Assembly: GCA_910589415.1 (NCBI GenBank)
Contig: OU342630.1
Location: 88,904,186-88,968,185 of the forward strand
Direction: 5' to 3'
Source of the DNA: Malachius bipustulatus
Taxonomy: Eukaryota; Arthropoda; Insecta; Coleoptera; Melyridae
DNA length: 64,000 nt
Shown here: positions 35,746 to 46,759 of the stretch, in pieces
Numbering within the stretch: position 1 is the stretch's first letter
How the letters are laid out: each line of letters opens with the position of its first letter
The notes under the pieces: model-generated
The model's database searches: none
The model's input: the letters and a program-made list of their open reading frames with translations, nothing else
Told to the model about the DNA's origin: nothing
Translations under genes and position numbers: made by a program

Positions 35746-36133
35746 GACTAAAATACTATTTTAGAAGTTGTCCCAAATTTGTTTAAGAGTAGGCTTAACT
35801 TACCCTTATGTCAAGGCTTAATGTAGGATCGGTTTGTATTCTGACAAATAGTATGCTGTGTATAGTATGTATGGCTTGTATGCCAGCTAAGATTAGTTCT
35901 TGACAGGTTGTAGGGGGCGCTATTTGGTTGCCAATTTATTACAAAAGATTAATCCCTCATATGTAAAAATTGTATAATTTTCGTTAGTAATATCTTAACT
36001 GTGACGTGTAATATCCATCTCATTTGGTTTGACATAATAATTATCTCTATTACCGCGTCAGGAGAATAAATTCAATTATTTTTGACTGTCTTTCGGGACT
36101 ACAACAATGAGGACAACAACAGATTGAGAACAA

Positions 36134-36141
36134 TATAAATA
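36134..36141 (+). promoter_or_regulatory. TATA box upstream of hsp10
   Basis: TATAAATA lies about 95 bp before the hsp10 start codon, giving a predicted start of transcription near 36165. The 5' UTR would contain a tandem pair of agtcatttaatt (36174-36201). I did not find a convincing heat-shock element (nGAAnnTTCn array) in the preceding 200 bp. Confidence 0.45.
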
Positions 36142-36231
36142 AAAGTGGGCTCGACTTTTTGACATTACCATAAAGTCATTTAATTAAAAAGTCATTTAAT
36201 TCAATAAGCACTATTGAATATCAATCAAAAG

Positions 36232-36543
36232 ATGGCCGAGAGTGTGAAAAGACTAGCCCCGTTATTCAATCGCGTGTTGATTAGGAAAGCCGAGCCAGTT
36301 ACCCAAACCAAGAGCGGCTTCTACATCCCAGAGAAAACGCGGAGCGATTTTGTAACTGGAACGGTCGTGGCTGTGGGACCTGGCGAGCGAGACAAGGATG
36401 GCAAATACGTGCCCTGCTGCGTTAACGTGGGGGACCGAGTCATCCTCCCAGATTACGGCGGGACTCGCGTCAAAATCCCCGACAATCAGGAGGAGTACAT
36501 CATTTATAGAGTTCCCGATATTCTGGCAAAAGTTTGTGAATGA
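36232..36543 (+). CDS. 10 kDa heat shock protein, mitochondrial (Hsp10/Cpn10, GroES family)
   Basis: The 103-residue frame starts at AAAAGATGG (36232) and ends TGA at 36541-36543; the usual length is about 102. Hsp10 is the heptameric co-chaperonin that caps Hsp60 in the mitochondrial matrix and helps fold imported proteins. Family signatures in order: RLAPLFNRVLIRKAEP (residues 6-21, N-terminal beta strand), the mobile loop TKSGFYIPEKTRSD (about 26-39) that contacts Hsp60, GTVVAVGPGERDKDGKYVP (about 43-61), VNVGDRVILPDYGGTRVKI (about 64-82), and EEYIIYRVPDILAKV at the C-terminus. The frame is uninterrupted and without introns, and no poly(A) tract follows, so a genuine single-exon gene or an old retrocopy are both possible. 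The loop tripeptide is FYI rather than the commoner small aliphatic IVI/IML type, and PDYGGTR replaces PEYGGTK, so this may be a diverged paralogue. A free-living bacterial GroES is unlikely: it has a TATA box and AATAAA, and an animal-like C-terminus. Confidence 0.93.
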   Translation: MAESVKRLAPLFNRVLIRKAEPVTQTKSGFYIPEKTRSDFVTGTVVAVGPGERDKDGKYVPCCVNVGDRVILPDYGGTRVKIPDNQEEYIIYRVPDILAKVCE

Positions 36544-36636
36544 AAAAATGATTGTTTAGTCTTACTGCCTCAATGTTTTTCCTTAGATATTTGATGTGTA
36601 TAGATTTATATGCTTTTTATTTCACTTGGTATTTAT

Positions 36637-36642
36637 AATAAA
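36637..36642 (+). terminator. Polyadenylation signal of hsp10
   Basis: AATAAA 94 bp after the stop codon, followed by a T/G-rich stretch (about 36663-36690). Confidence 0.65.
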
Positions 36643-36649
36643 GCAGTGT

Positions 36650-37915
36650 TAACGTAAATGCACTTGCATTTTCTGGATAGTTTGTAGACTTACTATTTAT
36701 AAAAAGTACAATTTTTTTCATTCTGTCGAGGTGTGTGCGCTACCTATAAATTAAACGAGCAACCGATTTCACTCACATTTTGAACGAGTTAGTGAAGTCA
36801 TGATCATTTGAAATCTATATAAAGCTTTTACTCCCAATAAAATTGGTATCTGCGGAGATCAACGAAATTGAGACAGAAATACTGATGCCCTCGAACACAA
36901 CAGATATGTAGCGGCTCACGAATGTATTTTTATTTCCTATGTGAGAGGGAATGTGTCTTTAATTTGAAGGATGAAGTCGTGGTACTTTGGTTGCTTCTCC
37001 GATTATAAAAATTTAATTTCTCAGAACTTGACGCCAAGCTTACGTTGAGGTAGCGCTTCCAGGGAGAATGCAACAATTACTTGAAGTGAAACAGTATGGA
37101 TTTCATCCCTTAGTCTTAGAGGAACCTCCAATGCTATTCAATCTACTACTACCTATACTACAGCAGCTCCCTGTAAACGCCTGAGCCTACAAGAATATCG
37201 AAATGTAAAAAAAAAACTGAGAGCCCGAAATTCGATGTACCATCAACAGTCATTTCGCTTTACAGTTTCTTATGAACTTTGCTGCCCATATTCTTATGAA
37301 TATGTCTTATGTCTTATGAAGGAGTTTTATATGGAGTCCCATGGTATAAAGGAGTTTAATTTTTCTAGCAAATATGATAGGAAAAGAAACCGGCGTTGAA
37401 TAGTTCCGTTGACAGAAATAATCCAAATTGAACGGCTATAAAACAAATCATGAGACAACATAGCGTGAACAGCTTGAATTCTGAGTCATATAAACTGCTG
37501 TAACTATGTCCGGGAACACCATAAAGCAAAGTTCCTCTTTATCCATCCTTGAACCGACTGTTAGTGGAGGCTTGTCTTGGCAGACTCCCCAAAGTTTCCT
37601 CGTTCTTGTATCTAAGATTTTGATTAAGGGCTTGGTTTACGAGATATTACAGCTTAATTGACTATGAGCCATTGATCAACTCGCTGGTTTATACCAGCTC
37701 TAGAACAAACAAAAAGTTTTTTAAATAATATAGTCGATTTAATTTTGGCAAGAGTTTTGTTTAAACATTAATATTATCACCTCGTAACTTCTTAAACCCG
37801 AGCTTAAACATAACATTTGTAAAATAATTTTTTATTTGATAATGACAAGTTCAAGGCCTGGCATAAAATAACGAGTTGATCAATAACTCATATAAGTCAA
37901 ATGAGTTGCAATATC
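36650..37915. other. Stretch without identified gene
   Basis: No coding or element signature was recognised. Confidence 0.35.
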
Positions 37916-37919
37916 TTGT

Positions 37920-38110
37920 AAGACAAGCCTGAAATCAATATCTTACAAGAGTGGGAAAAATATAAAAATTATGTTCAAAATTTAAACTAAATATCTCAAA
38001 TAACGTGAGAGTAAAGTATGAATAAAAAACTTTTTTTTTTATTTCTACTTGCATAATGATCCTTACATCCTGTATCTTGAAAATAGGTAGCCTATGCGGA
38101 AAATGGCATA
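37920..38110. mobile_element. Degraded fragment of the 22895-23277 fold-back family
   Basis: It shares taaactaaatatctcaaa and acatcctgtatcttgaaaat followed by gcctatgcgg with the right-hand parts of the other copies. No terminus remains. Confidence 0.4.
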
Positions 38111-38159
38111 AGCAAAGATTCATTATTTCTCACCAAACAATTTGTGGCGAACTGCTTGA

Positions 38160-38690
38160 CCTTTTTTTTTAGGGAAAGAGATCCTCATGGACTTCCTTGG
38201 AATGGTTCTTCCCTCCTAGGATAGTGGAGGAGTCTAACGGGCTAACCTCCACCCCCCCTTCTTCTAGTCCAGCCATGGTATGCCTTGTTGGGCCCTGGTC
38301 ATAACTGGTCGTGGTCTCTATCTTCCTCTCTCCCCCGCTTCGCTCCGTTTTCTCCTTCTGCTTTTCCTCCTAGCACTTGGTTCCCTTAACCGAGCTCAAG
38401 AATTCGGTGATCGTATTCCAATTTCTTTGTGTCTGGAGCAACTGCTAGACCATGTTCCCAGGGGTTATGGCCTGTCCCAGTTCGCCTTCGGCTTCCGTCC
38501 TCAAGGTGTACCATCTAGCCCTATCAAATATGGTGTTCTGTGGAGTATTAATCTCCCCACAGTATGCGCAACTATCCTCGGCTACCTTTTTTTATTTTCT
38601 TAATGTAGACGCCGAATGAACCTTGCTCAGTCAGGGCCTGGGTGCTATAGTGGTCCATATAACCCCCCTCCCCTCTATCAATCCATAGGT
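38160..38690. other. GC-rich, C/T-rich block of unknown nature
   Basis: It is unusual in composition for the window (38200-38600 about half G+C) with an open plus-strand frame of 107 codons (38280-38603) that matches no family I know. It could be part of a retrotransposon 3' region or an old coding element. Confidence 0.25.
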
Positions 38691-38959
38691 CTATCAATCA
38701 GTGGGTATGAGTGTTCTGGTTCATTCTCCGTTTTGGCTCTGGGACCATCTTTGTTTCCACCTCTCCACCGCCTCTTAACAGCTTGACCTGCTTATTCACA
38801 ACACCCTGTATAAGGCACAGATCCCACCAACAATCGAATACTGTTTTCATGTGTGTAGCTCTGGCCCTAAACCAATCAATCAAGTACACAAATCCTCAAA
38901 GTTTCAATTTTTTATCTTTAAAATTCAGCTCTATTTATTTTAGGGGGTGGGCACTAGTG

Positions 38960-39150
38960 TTGGGACACCCGGTGAAAAACTGAGTTCTGTATCTCAAACG
39001 ATTCTTGAGATATCTTAAAAAACCTGGAAAAATAATCTTTTTTTTTGACACCCCGTATCTTGAAAACGTTCCATTTCCGGACACACGTTAATAGAATATT
39101 TTTTGTTTATTTTTGACCAAAGAATCTGTCTTAAATTTTTTTCCGCAATA
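38960..39150. mobile_element. Fragment of the 14417-15326 fold-back family
   Basis: The order ttctgtatctcaaacgattctt, aaacctggaaaaataatctt, gacaccccgtatcttgaaaac and ttccggacacacgttaatag reproduces the right arm of 14417-15326. Confidence 0.65.
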
Positions 39151-39989
39151 TTAAAGTTACTACTCGAGATTAGTCCCATGAGTTCTTTGTATTTTTACAA
39201 ACTTGATACCTACCTGTGCTAGGTACTGCTAATATGCTTGTTATGTGATGTGTTTATTTGGTACTGTATTGCTTATACTTGCTTATGATTTTGTAATCTC
39301 TATCCGTTTGACTTGTCCAATGGCTTTTATAATTTCGAGTAATGGACTAATAAATTTTTATTATTATTTATTCAACTGCTCTTATTCTCTTATATCTCCC
39401 TAGTAGGTGATTTGGGTACAAAAAACTACGATGAGATTAGTCAACAAATCGATTGTTTTGATTCTTTGTTCCTTTTTTGTCACCACACTGTATATCATAA
39501 TAACGATCCAGTTGAAGCAGCAAACATTATGAGTTGTATCTAATTTATTAGAAAAAATGTGCCGTCATGCCATTTATTTTCTTTTCCGCGCAATTCAGGT
39601 TGTCATCAATTTGTCCACGCTCTTTCTTCTCCGTATTACTGGGAAAGAGTGACAGCTACAAATACGTGAAAAATGATGAAGATACGGAAAAAGCCCGGGG
39701 CATCACGTCGGGTATTACTCTCCTGTGTCCCGGAGGGAAGAACGTCACTCAACAACTTCACGGGTTTCCGCAGTGACAACCTATATTAACGGCAGCGTCT
39801 GAATCTTTTGATAAAAGATCGGAAAGGAGGAATTGTAAAATTGAGCTGTGTAAAAAATGTTGGTATAAAAAGAACGTTATACCTTCACTGATATCACAAA
39901 ATAGTGAAAACCTTTTCTTGTAGGAACTGATTGACATGGCTGACAGGACATGCGGCCTTTTGCATTTGCAGACAGACTTATCTGCTATA
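39151..39989. other. Stretch without identified gene
   Basis: A 69-codon frame at 39567-39776 ends in a GC-rich segment but has no recognisable motif. Confidence 0.3.
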
Positions 39990-40366
39990 CAGGATGTCTG
40001 TAAATGAATGGGACTCGCTCAAGTTTAGCTTTGCTAATAAAAGTGATTAAACGACACATATATCTTAGTACAAAAGTGCTTCCTCAAGAAGTTATGGCAC
40101 CTTATTAAAGACGAAGATTTTAAATTTAACATTTTGTGGAAAAAAATTGATGAATTATATGGTATCCGTTCCAGACATTACAGGAACCTAAATTTTTCAT
40201 TAATTTTTATCACGGTTATTGAAAAAATTACCTTCAAACTCAGAAGAGTTCAAACTCTGTAACTTGAAAACCAACCTTTGGATTCAATTTTTTTTGCAGA
40301 ATATCCTTAATTTTAATGGGCCTATAACGCCCTGTATTTGGAGTGCACGAGTTACCGATCACCCTG
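39990..40366. mobile_element. TA-flanked CAGG..CCTG element, non-palindromic
   Basis: CAGGATGTCTGTAAATGAA after TA at the left and gttaccgatCACCCTG before TA at the right. The ends are only weakly inverted beyond the first 8 bases and the interior does not fold back. An inner gccctgta lies at about 40329-40336. Confidence 0.45.
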
Positions 40367-40369
40367 TAT

Positions 40370-41252
40370 AGGGAAAATAGAAAATATATTATATTTTAGT
40401 AGGCTATGCAGGTTAAGCCTACTTGTGTCGATAGATTTTGCATCACGACCCCTCTAGGAATACTCGCTCTACAACCTCAGGAGACGCTCTTGCGGTTTAT
40501 ATTACCGATTAGGAGGATTGATTCCTATTTTTTGGACATTTTCTGACGTTAATTGTGATGAATCCTTTGAAAAGTTTTTCGAGGCTGTCAATTTCAATCT
40601 TGAGATCACAGAATACAAAAGAGCTGTAAGTAATGGTCCTTACGAGGCATCGGTGAAGTTCCATGACAGGATCTCACGGGAAGTATTACATTATCTATTT
40701 TTTTTTTAAGCAAGTAATATTGAAACAGTTAACGTTAAGTATATGTAAATAAACATTTTGGTATGTTTAAAATATAATAAAGGACAAATATATATCCGTC
40801 AGCTAAAATCGATGGCGGTCAATCGACACGCGTTTATACCAACATAACATTGACCGACAATATAAAGGATATGACTTGAACTGAATGTTAATAGGATAAA
40901 ATTGATTCAGAATTAGACACGATGTAGTTGTTATCGTTATTGTTCAATAAAACTAAGCAAAACCCGAACTACTTTAAATCACCGAATTACAACAAGAGCT
41001 TCAACCCTTTACCATATACGACGACCATGACCCAGTGAATAACCCTAACAACCAAGTTTATTACAAAGCGTCAGTATAAGCAGACAGCATTGTTCATTGT
41101 GCAGATCTACTGATAAAAAATTGATGGTTTTTGGGCAATCGTGGATTTTGACACTCGTGATTATAACCTCGTGAGTTAGCCGATGTTGGTTGAGGAGTTC
41201 CATTTATTTATTGACACCTATAAGCAAAATTTAAAAGAAATCTGGAGTTATA
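40370..41252. other. Stretch without identified gene
   Basis: The 63-codon frame at 40518-40709 has no known family and no splice sites I trust. Nothing else was recognised. Confidence 0.3.
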
Positions 41253-41774
41253 CAGGGTGTTAAGAAAATGACTGATAAACTCTTCAGTACATTGTAGGGG
41301 ACACTCAGTAAAGTACGGGAAAAATAATTTTAAAAATTCCAGAGCTACATTTTAAAAGATATAAGCAAAATATTGAACAATAAATTTGGCAACGTTTAAC
41401 ACGATAGCAGTTGGTATTTGGTAATTTCGTCTAATTTCTAACAATGTAGGTAGTCAAGGTATCAAAACCGTTGTTGCCAAATGCTTTTTTTTCAGCATCT
41501 TAGAAAAGAAAAAAAATCTTATTAAATTTTCCAAGCCAGTACTACATCTTAAGCAATCTTTTTAATTGATAACGATTAAAGTACCCTTTTTTATATCTGT
41601 AAAATCATCTAGTTTTTGCAAATACCGAAAAACAAAGATAGTAAAATGTTAACTTTGCCATTTTTTATCTCACCAAACTGAAGACCAGAATTTTTTAAAT
41701 TATTTTTCCCGTACTCTACTGAGTGTCCCCTACAATGTACTGAAGAGTTTATCCGTCATTTTCTTAACACCCTG
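41253..41774. mobile_element. Fold-back MITE, CAGGGTGTTAAGAAAATGAC ends
   Basis: The ends at 41253 and 41774 are inverted and bordered by TA. About 100 bp pairs with almost no mismatch (ctcttcagtacattgtagggg, cactcagtaaagtacggg and inverses); the central 300 bp is AT-rich and pairs only partly. It is non-coding. Confidence 0.8.
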
Positions 41775-42660
41775 TATAAACATAATATCATTTATGTATT
41801 TCTTTGATACAATCAGAAATTATTATAATTAAAGAAGTTTTTATTATAAAATATACATATGTATATTAGCGAAGTGAGCTTTTCTTAGCTATTCATTTGG
41901 CGTCAAAGCTAAGTATAATAATTTATAAACTAGCGATAAATGTCAAATAATTCACCTCCGTGATGCATTTTCACATCCATATTACTTAATTAAACTTTGG
42001 GGAATAGCTTAACGATTTACGCTTCTCTAATTGAACGTTAATTCAAGCAGACTTCGTGTTTGGCGGTGGATAGCGTAGCTAGTGGTTATTATTGCTAGAC
42101 GTTCGTTTACGAAAAGTTTTCTAGTAATTATTCAGGAAGATTACTTTACTGTAATACGAGCATTTCTCTGATGTAACTTCAGGTTTCGTTGTAGCAGTGA
42201 CGAGAATTTCTCATTAAAATTAGAGCATGGTTATGCGTGGTACTCGTTTAAAATATAAATTCGGTAACATTTATGAATTTACATTGTGCCTGTAGAATGT
42301 CGCAATGATTGCACACTCGGAAACAAGAAGTTTAATATTTGAGAGTTAAATTTGAAAAGCGAGATAGGGGAAAACAATTATTTCAGGATCAAATTGGGAA
42401 ATTTCTGAAGACATTAAATAATACTTCGTTCACATGAAATATCAACCTCAATAATATTAAATAGATGCTAATTGACACATGATTTCAGGATGTTCCTCAC
42501 GTAATACGAGTATTTTGTTATTAATTTATTTAGGTTTTTTGTATCCTTTTTCCCTGTATACGACTTTCTCTGTGTAAGCCCGCTAAGGTTATCTTCGATA
42601 ATGTACCCATGTTATGAATCATATTTATCAGTTTTTATTTTTTCTCTGGAGGTGAATTTT
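41775..42660. other. Stretch without identified gene
   Basis: AT-rich; no support for exons or elements. Confidence 0.35.
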
Positions 42661-42785
42661 CTTTTCTCTTTTTTAGCGGGTTAGTTCAATTGTCGTACCA
42701 GAGGCCTCTATAGCGGTCTGTCAGATGCACCTCTTTTCCTTCCTTGCTGATATCCAGTGTGTCGTCTTTGATGTTCTCTGATATG

Positions 42786-42990
42786 TTATTTTCCTGATTC
42801 GTCTTTCATGTTGAAAACCTGCCTAAGATTTGTTTCCCCGCAAAAGCATCTAGATCGTCGATAGTTATTGAAGTGATCACTAATCTGGTCCACTAAGTGG
42901 GGTCCTTGGGAGCCCAACCGCTCACTCCCCATTACCGATACCATGAGGTATTTCTCGTCTCCACCGTCAACTCGTAGTCCCGTCATTAGA
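42786..42990 (-). CDS. Possible coding exon of unknown gene
   Basis: On the minus strand a pyrimidine tract and acceptor (ttcacttccatttccacag) end at 42994, followed by an open frame of about 66 codons including LRVDGGDEKYLMVSVMGSE and SQGPHLVDQISDHFNN, ending TAA at 42786. Base composition is more gene-like than the surroundings. I do not recognise a domain and no matching neighbour exon was found. It may be a fragment of an old element or chance. Confidence 0.25.
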
Positions 42991-42999
42991 TACCTGTGG

Positions 43000-43962
43000 A
43001 AATGGAAGTGAAACGAAAAAGCTCATTTCTGGAAATTGTTTGATGGAGGCTTGAGAAAGCCTAACTTCAAAATTTTGACCAAGATTTCCTATGTGCATTC
43101 TTCGCCATCTTGAAAAAAGTGTTCTGCTCGCTCTCAAATTTGTTGTAATTTTAGGTATCGGTAGTATTATTTGAGTAGATCAGAAGTCTCCAAAAACATA
43201 TAACCCTCCTAAAACTCCTGTTATATATATTCACCTCTAAATATGTTTTTTCTTTCTCTCGTGACAGTCACGCATTTATTCTTAAACATTAACCTCAAGT
43301 ACCTACTTGTTTTCGAAAAATTGATAGATAGATCATTAAGATTAAAAAAACTGCTACTGTTGCTGTGGTTGTATTTTAGATCTGTTGAGCCATTAACCAG
43401 AAAATCGGGAAAAAATCTTCAATCTGTAGGGTCATTTTTGTAATAGCCTTGGCTGTGAATTTGATTTGTTCTTAATTTTCGACGTTTTTGTTCGTTGTAA
43501 TTTATATTGTTACAAGTCAAGGCAATTACGAAAATTATAACACAATAGAACTTTTTCCTGTTTTTCTCTAAGATGGCTCAAAAGACCTAAAATGTAAAGA
43601 CTGCAACAGAGCAGTTTTTTAATCTTAACAAACGACTTATTTAAGATTTTTCTCTAGAACAATTAGAGGGACCAACATTTAAAAAAAAAAAAACGTGACT
43701 GTCATAAAAAAAAACATCATTATATTTTTCGATATCTCAACAACGATGAACGGTAGGTAAAAATGTAAATGACCTAAATTGTAGAACGTAAAAAAAGCAA
43801 CAAAAAAGTATTCTGTCCAATTTCTGTATCTCGACGGAGAGCTAAATTATTGCAAAAAAACAAAATTTAACACTTTTTTCAAGATGGCGAAGAATGCACA
43901 TAGGGAATCTTGATCGATCGACAATTTGAAGTTATAAGATTTTCTAAGTTTTTCACATAATA
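43000..43962. other. Stretch without identified gene
   Basis: caagatttcctatgtgcattcttcgccatcttgaaaaa-like sequence near 43080-43120 recurs inverted near 43880-43910, so an unrecognised inverted-repeat element may span about 43070-43920. No coding sequence was found. Confidence 0.35.
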
Positions 43963-44934
43963 CAGGATGTCCGGTAAGTACCTCCTAATCTCTCGGCAGC
44001 ATACAGGGGAGGTCATAAAAGACCTAGTCAGTTATAAAAAAAAAATCCTAAAGTGTCCCCAAACGGAGATATGGAGCCCTAAAAGGGTGCCTCGCAATTT
44101 ACTTTTTTGGCTCTAACTTTTGAACCGACCTGTATAATTGGATGGAATTTAAAAACTTTATAGAGGCCACAGAGAACCATCCGGCCATATAAAAGTCGAT
44201 GTTTGACGTCGTCAGGGAAGTCAGGAACGGACTTACCATCATACTCGTTGAGTCGAAATTTTGACAGGTGTCACTTATAGAGCTAAAAACTATTTTTTTT
44301 GAATAGTCTAATACTTCATCTTTAAAAAAGGTGCTCTTAATTATTTATTTAGGTAAAACTGACGGTTTTCGAGATAAATCGGTTTTTAGGTATGCGAAAT
44401 ACTCAAAAGTTACTAATGTTAAACACAAACAGGTAAAAATCAGGTTCTTGTTGATAAACCTACCTACATAATGAGATTGCTATTGACGAAACTTGATCAA
44501 AATTCGCATAAAAGGCGATTTATCTTGAGAACCGCTAGTTTTATCGAAATAAGTTAAGAGTACCTTTTGTGAAGATAAATGACCAGCGTATTTAAAAAAT
44601 AAGTTTTCAGCTCTGTAAAATGACACCTGTCAAAACTTTGACACAATGAGTGTGGTGTTAAGTCCGTTCCTGACTTCCTTTAGGACGTCAAACATCCACT
44701 CTGATATGGCTTAATGAGTCTTTATGGCCTCTATAAAAAAATTAAAATTTCATCAAATTATACAGGTCGGTTCAAAAGTTAGAGCCAAAAAAGTAAATCT
44801 TAGGGTACCATTTTGGCGCTCTGTATCTCCGTTTAGGGACACTTTAGGAATTTTTTTTTTTATAACAGACTAGGTTTACTTTGACCTCCCCTGTATGCTC
44901 CTGAGAGATTAGGAGGTACTTACCGGACACCCTG
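43963..44934. mobile_element. Fold-back MITE, CAGGATGTCCGGTAAGTACC ends
   Basis: The ends at 43963 and 44934 are inverted and abut TA. The arms pair over about 400 bp (ctcctaatctctcggcag, ggagatatggagcccta, agttagagccaaaaaagtaa and inverses). Each arm has a second end-like motif, TACAGGGGAGGTC, exactly 41 bp inside (44004; inverse ending 44893). It is non-coding. Confidence 0.82.
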
Positions 44935-46172
44935 TATCGAAAAATCTGCTTTCTCGATTCACTTGCATTTATACCCCATCTTTTCGACGTAATGACTGGG
45001 CTATCGTTTTCTCTTTTCTTCTCCAGAGAGGACTGGGAAGCCTGAAGGTGAGATTAGCATACCAGAAGAGTAGGGAACCCTCGAGGGAACCGATAGAAAG
45101 ATAACAGATAGGAGAAAGCTGATCCAAGACTAGCAGTTGACATAAGATGAGTTTCAGAAAGGTATCCAGGACTTCCATTCCCCGTGCTCACCAGATTTGA
45201 ACCCTTGGAAAAAAAGTCCAGATTTTATCCTGGGTACCGTGAATCGCGTGGATTTGTTCGAAGTGCTCCGTATGTACCCCTATTCAACGCCTATCCAGCT
45301 CACCTACAACAGGAGTGCTGTTTAGGGTAGTCTCTCAAACAGCAGGCCCCGGAAAGCTGGAGACACTCTTTCTCCAGGCCTCATTTGGTATATTTGATAT
45401 GCACCATAAATTACATACCTGTATGTATTCAAATAATTATGTCATTTGTTTATTATTATATTTTTATGCAACAATTCAATCTTGTTTGACGAGCTACACT
45501 AATTAAATATCCGAAATAAAAAACTCTTTGAACAGTGAATTGTAACTGGATATCAAGCAACACACGTCTACTCGGAAAGCTGTACGAGAAACGAAAAAGT
45601 ATCTTTTCCTGCCTTGAATTATAACTAGGATAAAAGCTACGGCTTCCTCTATGTTCTGTAAATTTGTTATCACGACGTGTCTCGTCGCACGCGTCCACTG
45701 TCCGGAGTATTTTCACACTTCCTCTTCAATTTTACGACGTAATAACGTCCTAATAAAGAACCAAATTTGCACACTGTGGTAGCAGTTTACATACCAAGAG
45801 GAAAATGTTATTTTACGGCTCGGTTGTGAAGGCCCAGTAAAAAATAAAAGAGTAACATTTCCCGTTCTCATAATATGTGTATTCTATATTGAATGTGTAA
45901 CTGGCTATGAATATCAATAACTTCAAGTTCTGACGCAATGTTTTTAGCTGTACATTTTTCAGACTTTTTAAATTTATCAGACTTTATTTTCAGTTGCTGC
46001 CCTGAAACATTGTGATCAAATTCATTCAAAGTTAAAAATAAAATACATCCCCTTAATAAGACTTGTAAATTGTAAATTTTGAGACCATAAAAATTGTAGC
46101 TGAGTACCTAATATTTTCTGCAGGTTTTGCCTTGTCTTATTCTCTATGGAAACTATTGGAAACGTTTAAGTG
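44935..46172. other. Stretch without identified gene
   Basis: 44950-45370 is somewhat GC-richer and may be an old retroelement piece, but no domain was read. The rest is AT-rich. Confidence 0.3.
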
Positions 46173-46350
46173 GCTTCTGGATTCTTAGGAGGGTAGAACA
46201 ATTCCACTGCACTGAGACCTCAGGTGGCCTCATCATTGAGCTTCGTCCTTTTCCTGGTGGCCTTACCCCTTAAGCCATCCCAGGCTTAGAAAAAACTGGT
46301 CCAGGGCGCCTGAAGGGACTCCAGAGAGGTCGTTGAGGTTTGGCTGATAT
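46173..46350 (-). mobile_element. 3' fragment of the non-LTR family at 30240-31400
   Basis: The reverse complement has aacgacctctctggag, caggcgccctgg, gggatggcttaagg, cacctgagg and ctcagtgcag in the same order as 31230-31396. This is a second, severely truncated copy in opposite orientation. Confidence 0.75.
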
Positions 46351-46605
46351 TAGCCAAATATAGATCCATAGAGGTTGTAGAGTGAATGACAGCGGCACAA
46401 GCTAGTTTAAGTAGCTTAAGAAACTTCGCTTTTGTTGTGAATTTATCAAAATGTATTGAACGCATCTTGTTTCGAAGTTTTGACCCCGGTGACTAGACTA
46501 AATTCAGATATATTTAGTCGTTTTCGAAGTAAACTGCTTGAAAATAAAAATTTAGAATTTGCACTTGCCCACCTGCCTGATAATATTTGACCACTATAAA
46601 ATAGA

Positions 46606-46744
46606 CAAGGATACAAGGATACCCGAGAATACCCGAGGATAGCCTAAGATACTAGATGATACCCGAGAATATAAAAGAATACCAGAAGAAACCCGAGAAT
46701 ACGCCAGGGTACCCGAGGATATTATAGAGGACACCTGAGAATAT
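46606..46744. repeat. Minisatellite, degenerate AYACCCGAGRAT repeat
   Basis: About ten imperfect copies of a 10-16-bp unit (atacccgagaat, atacccgaggat, gtacccgaggat and variants) stand in tandem. Confidence 0.75.
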
Positions 46745-46759
46745 CATTTGGAATTCCAA

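Noticed and set aside
36214..36231. Longer Hsp10 beginning MNINQK
   Set aside because: That would need a TTG start. The first ATG, at 36232, has a good context and gives the normal family length.
36232..36543. Bacterial groES from a symbiont or contaminant
   Set aside because: There is no groEL next to it, a TATA box and AATAAA surround it, and the C-terminal half looks eukaryotic.
38280..38603. 107-codon frame in a GC-rich block as a gene
   Set aside because: No start or stop context, splice signals or motif support it. Kept only as an unexplained block.
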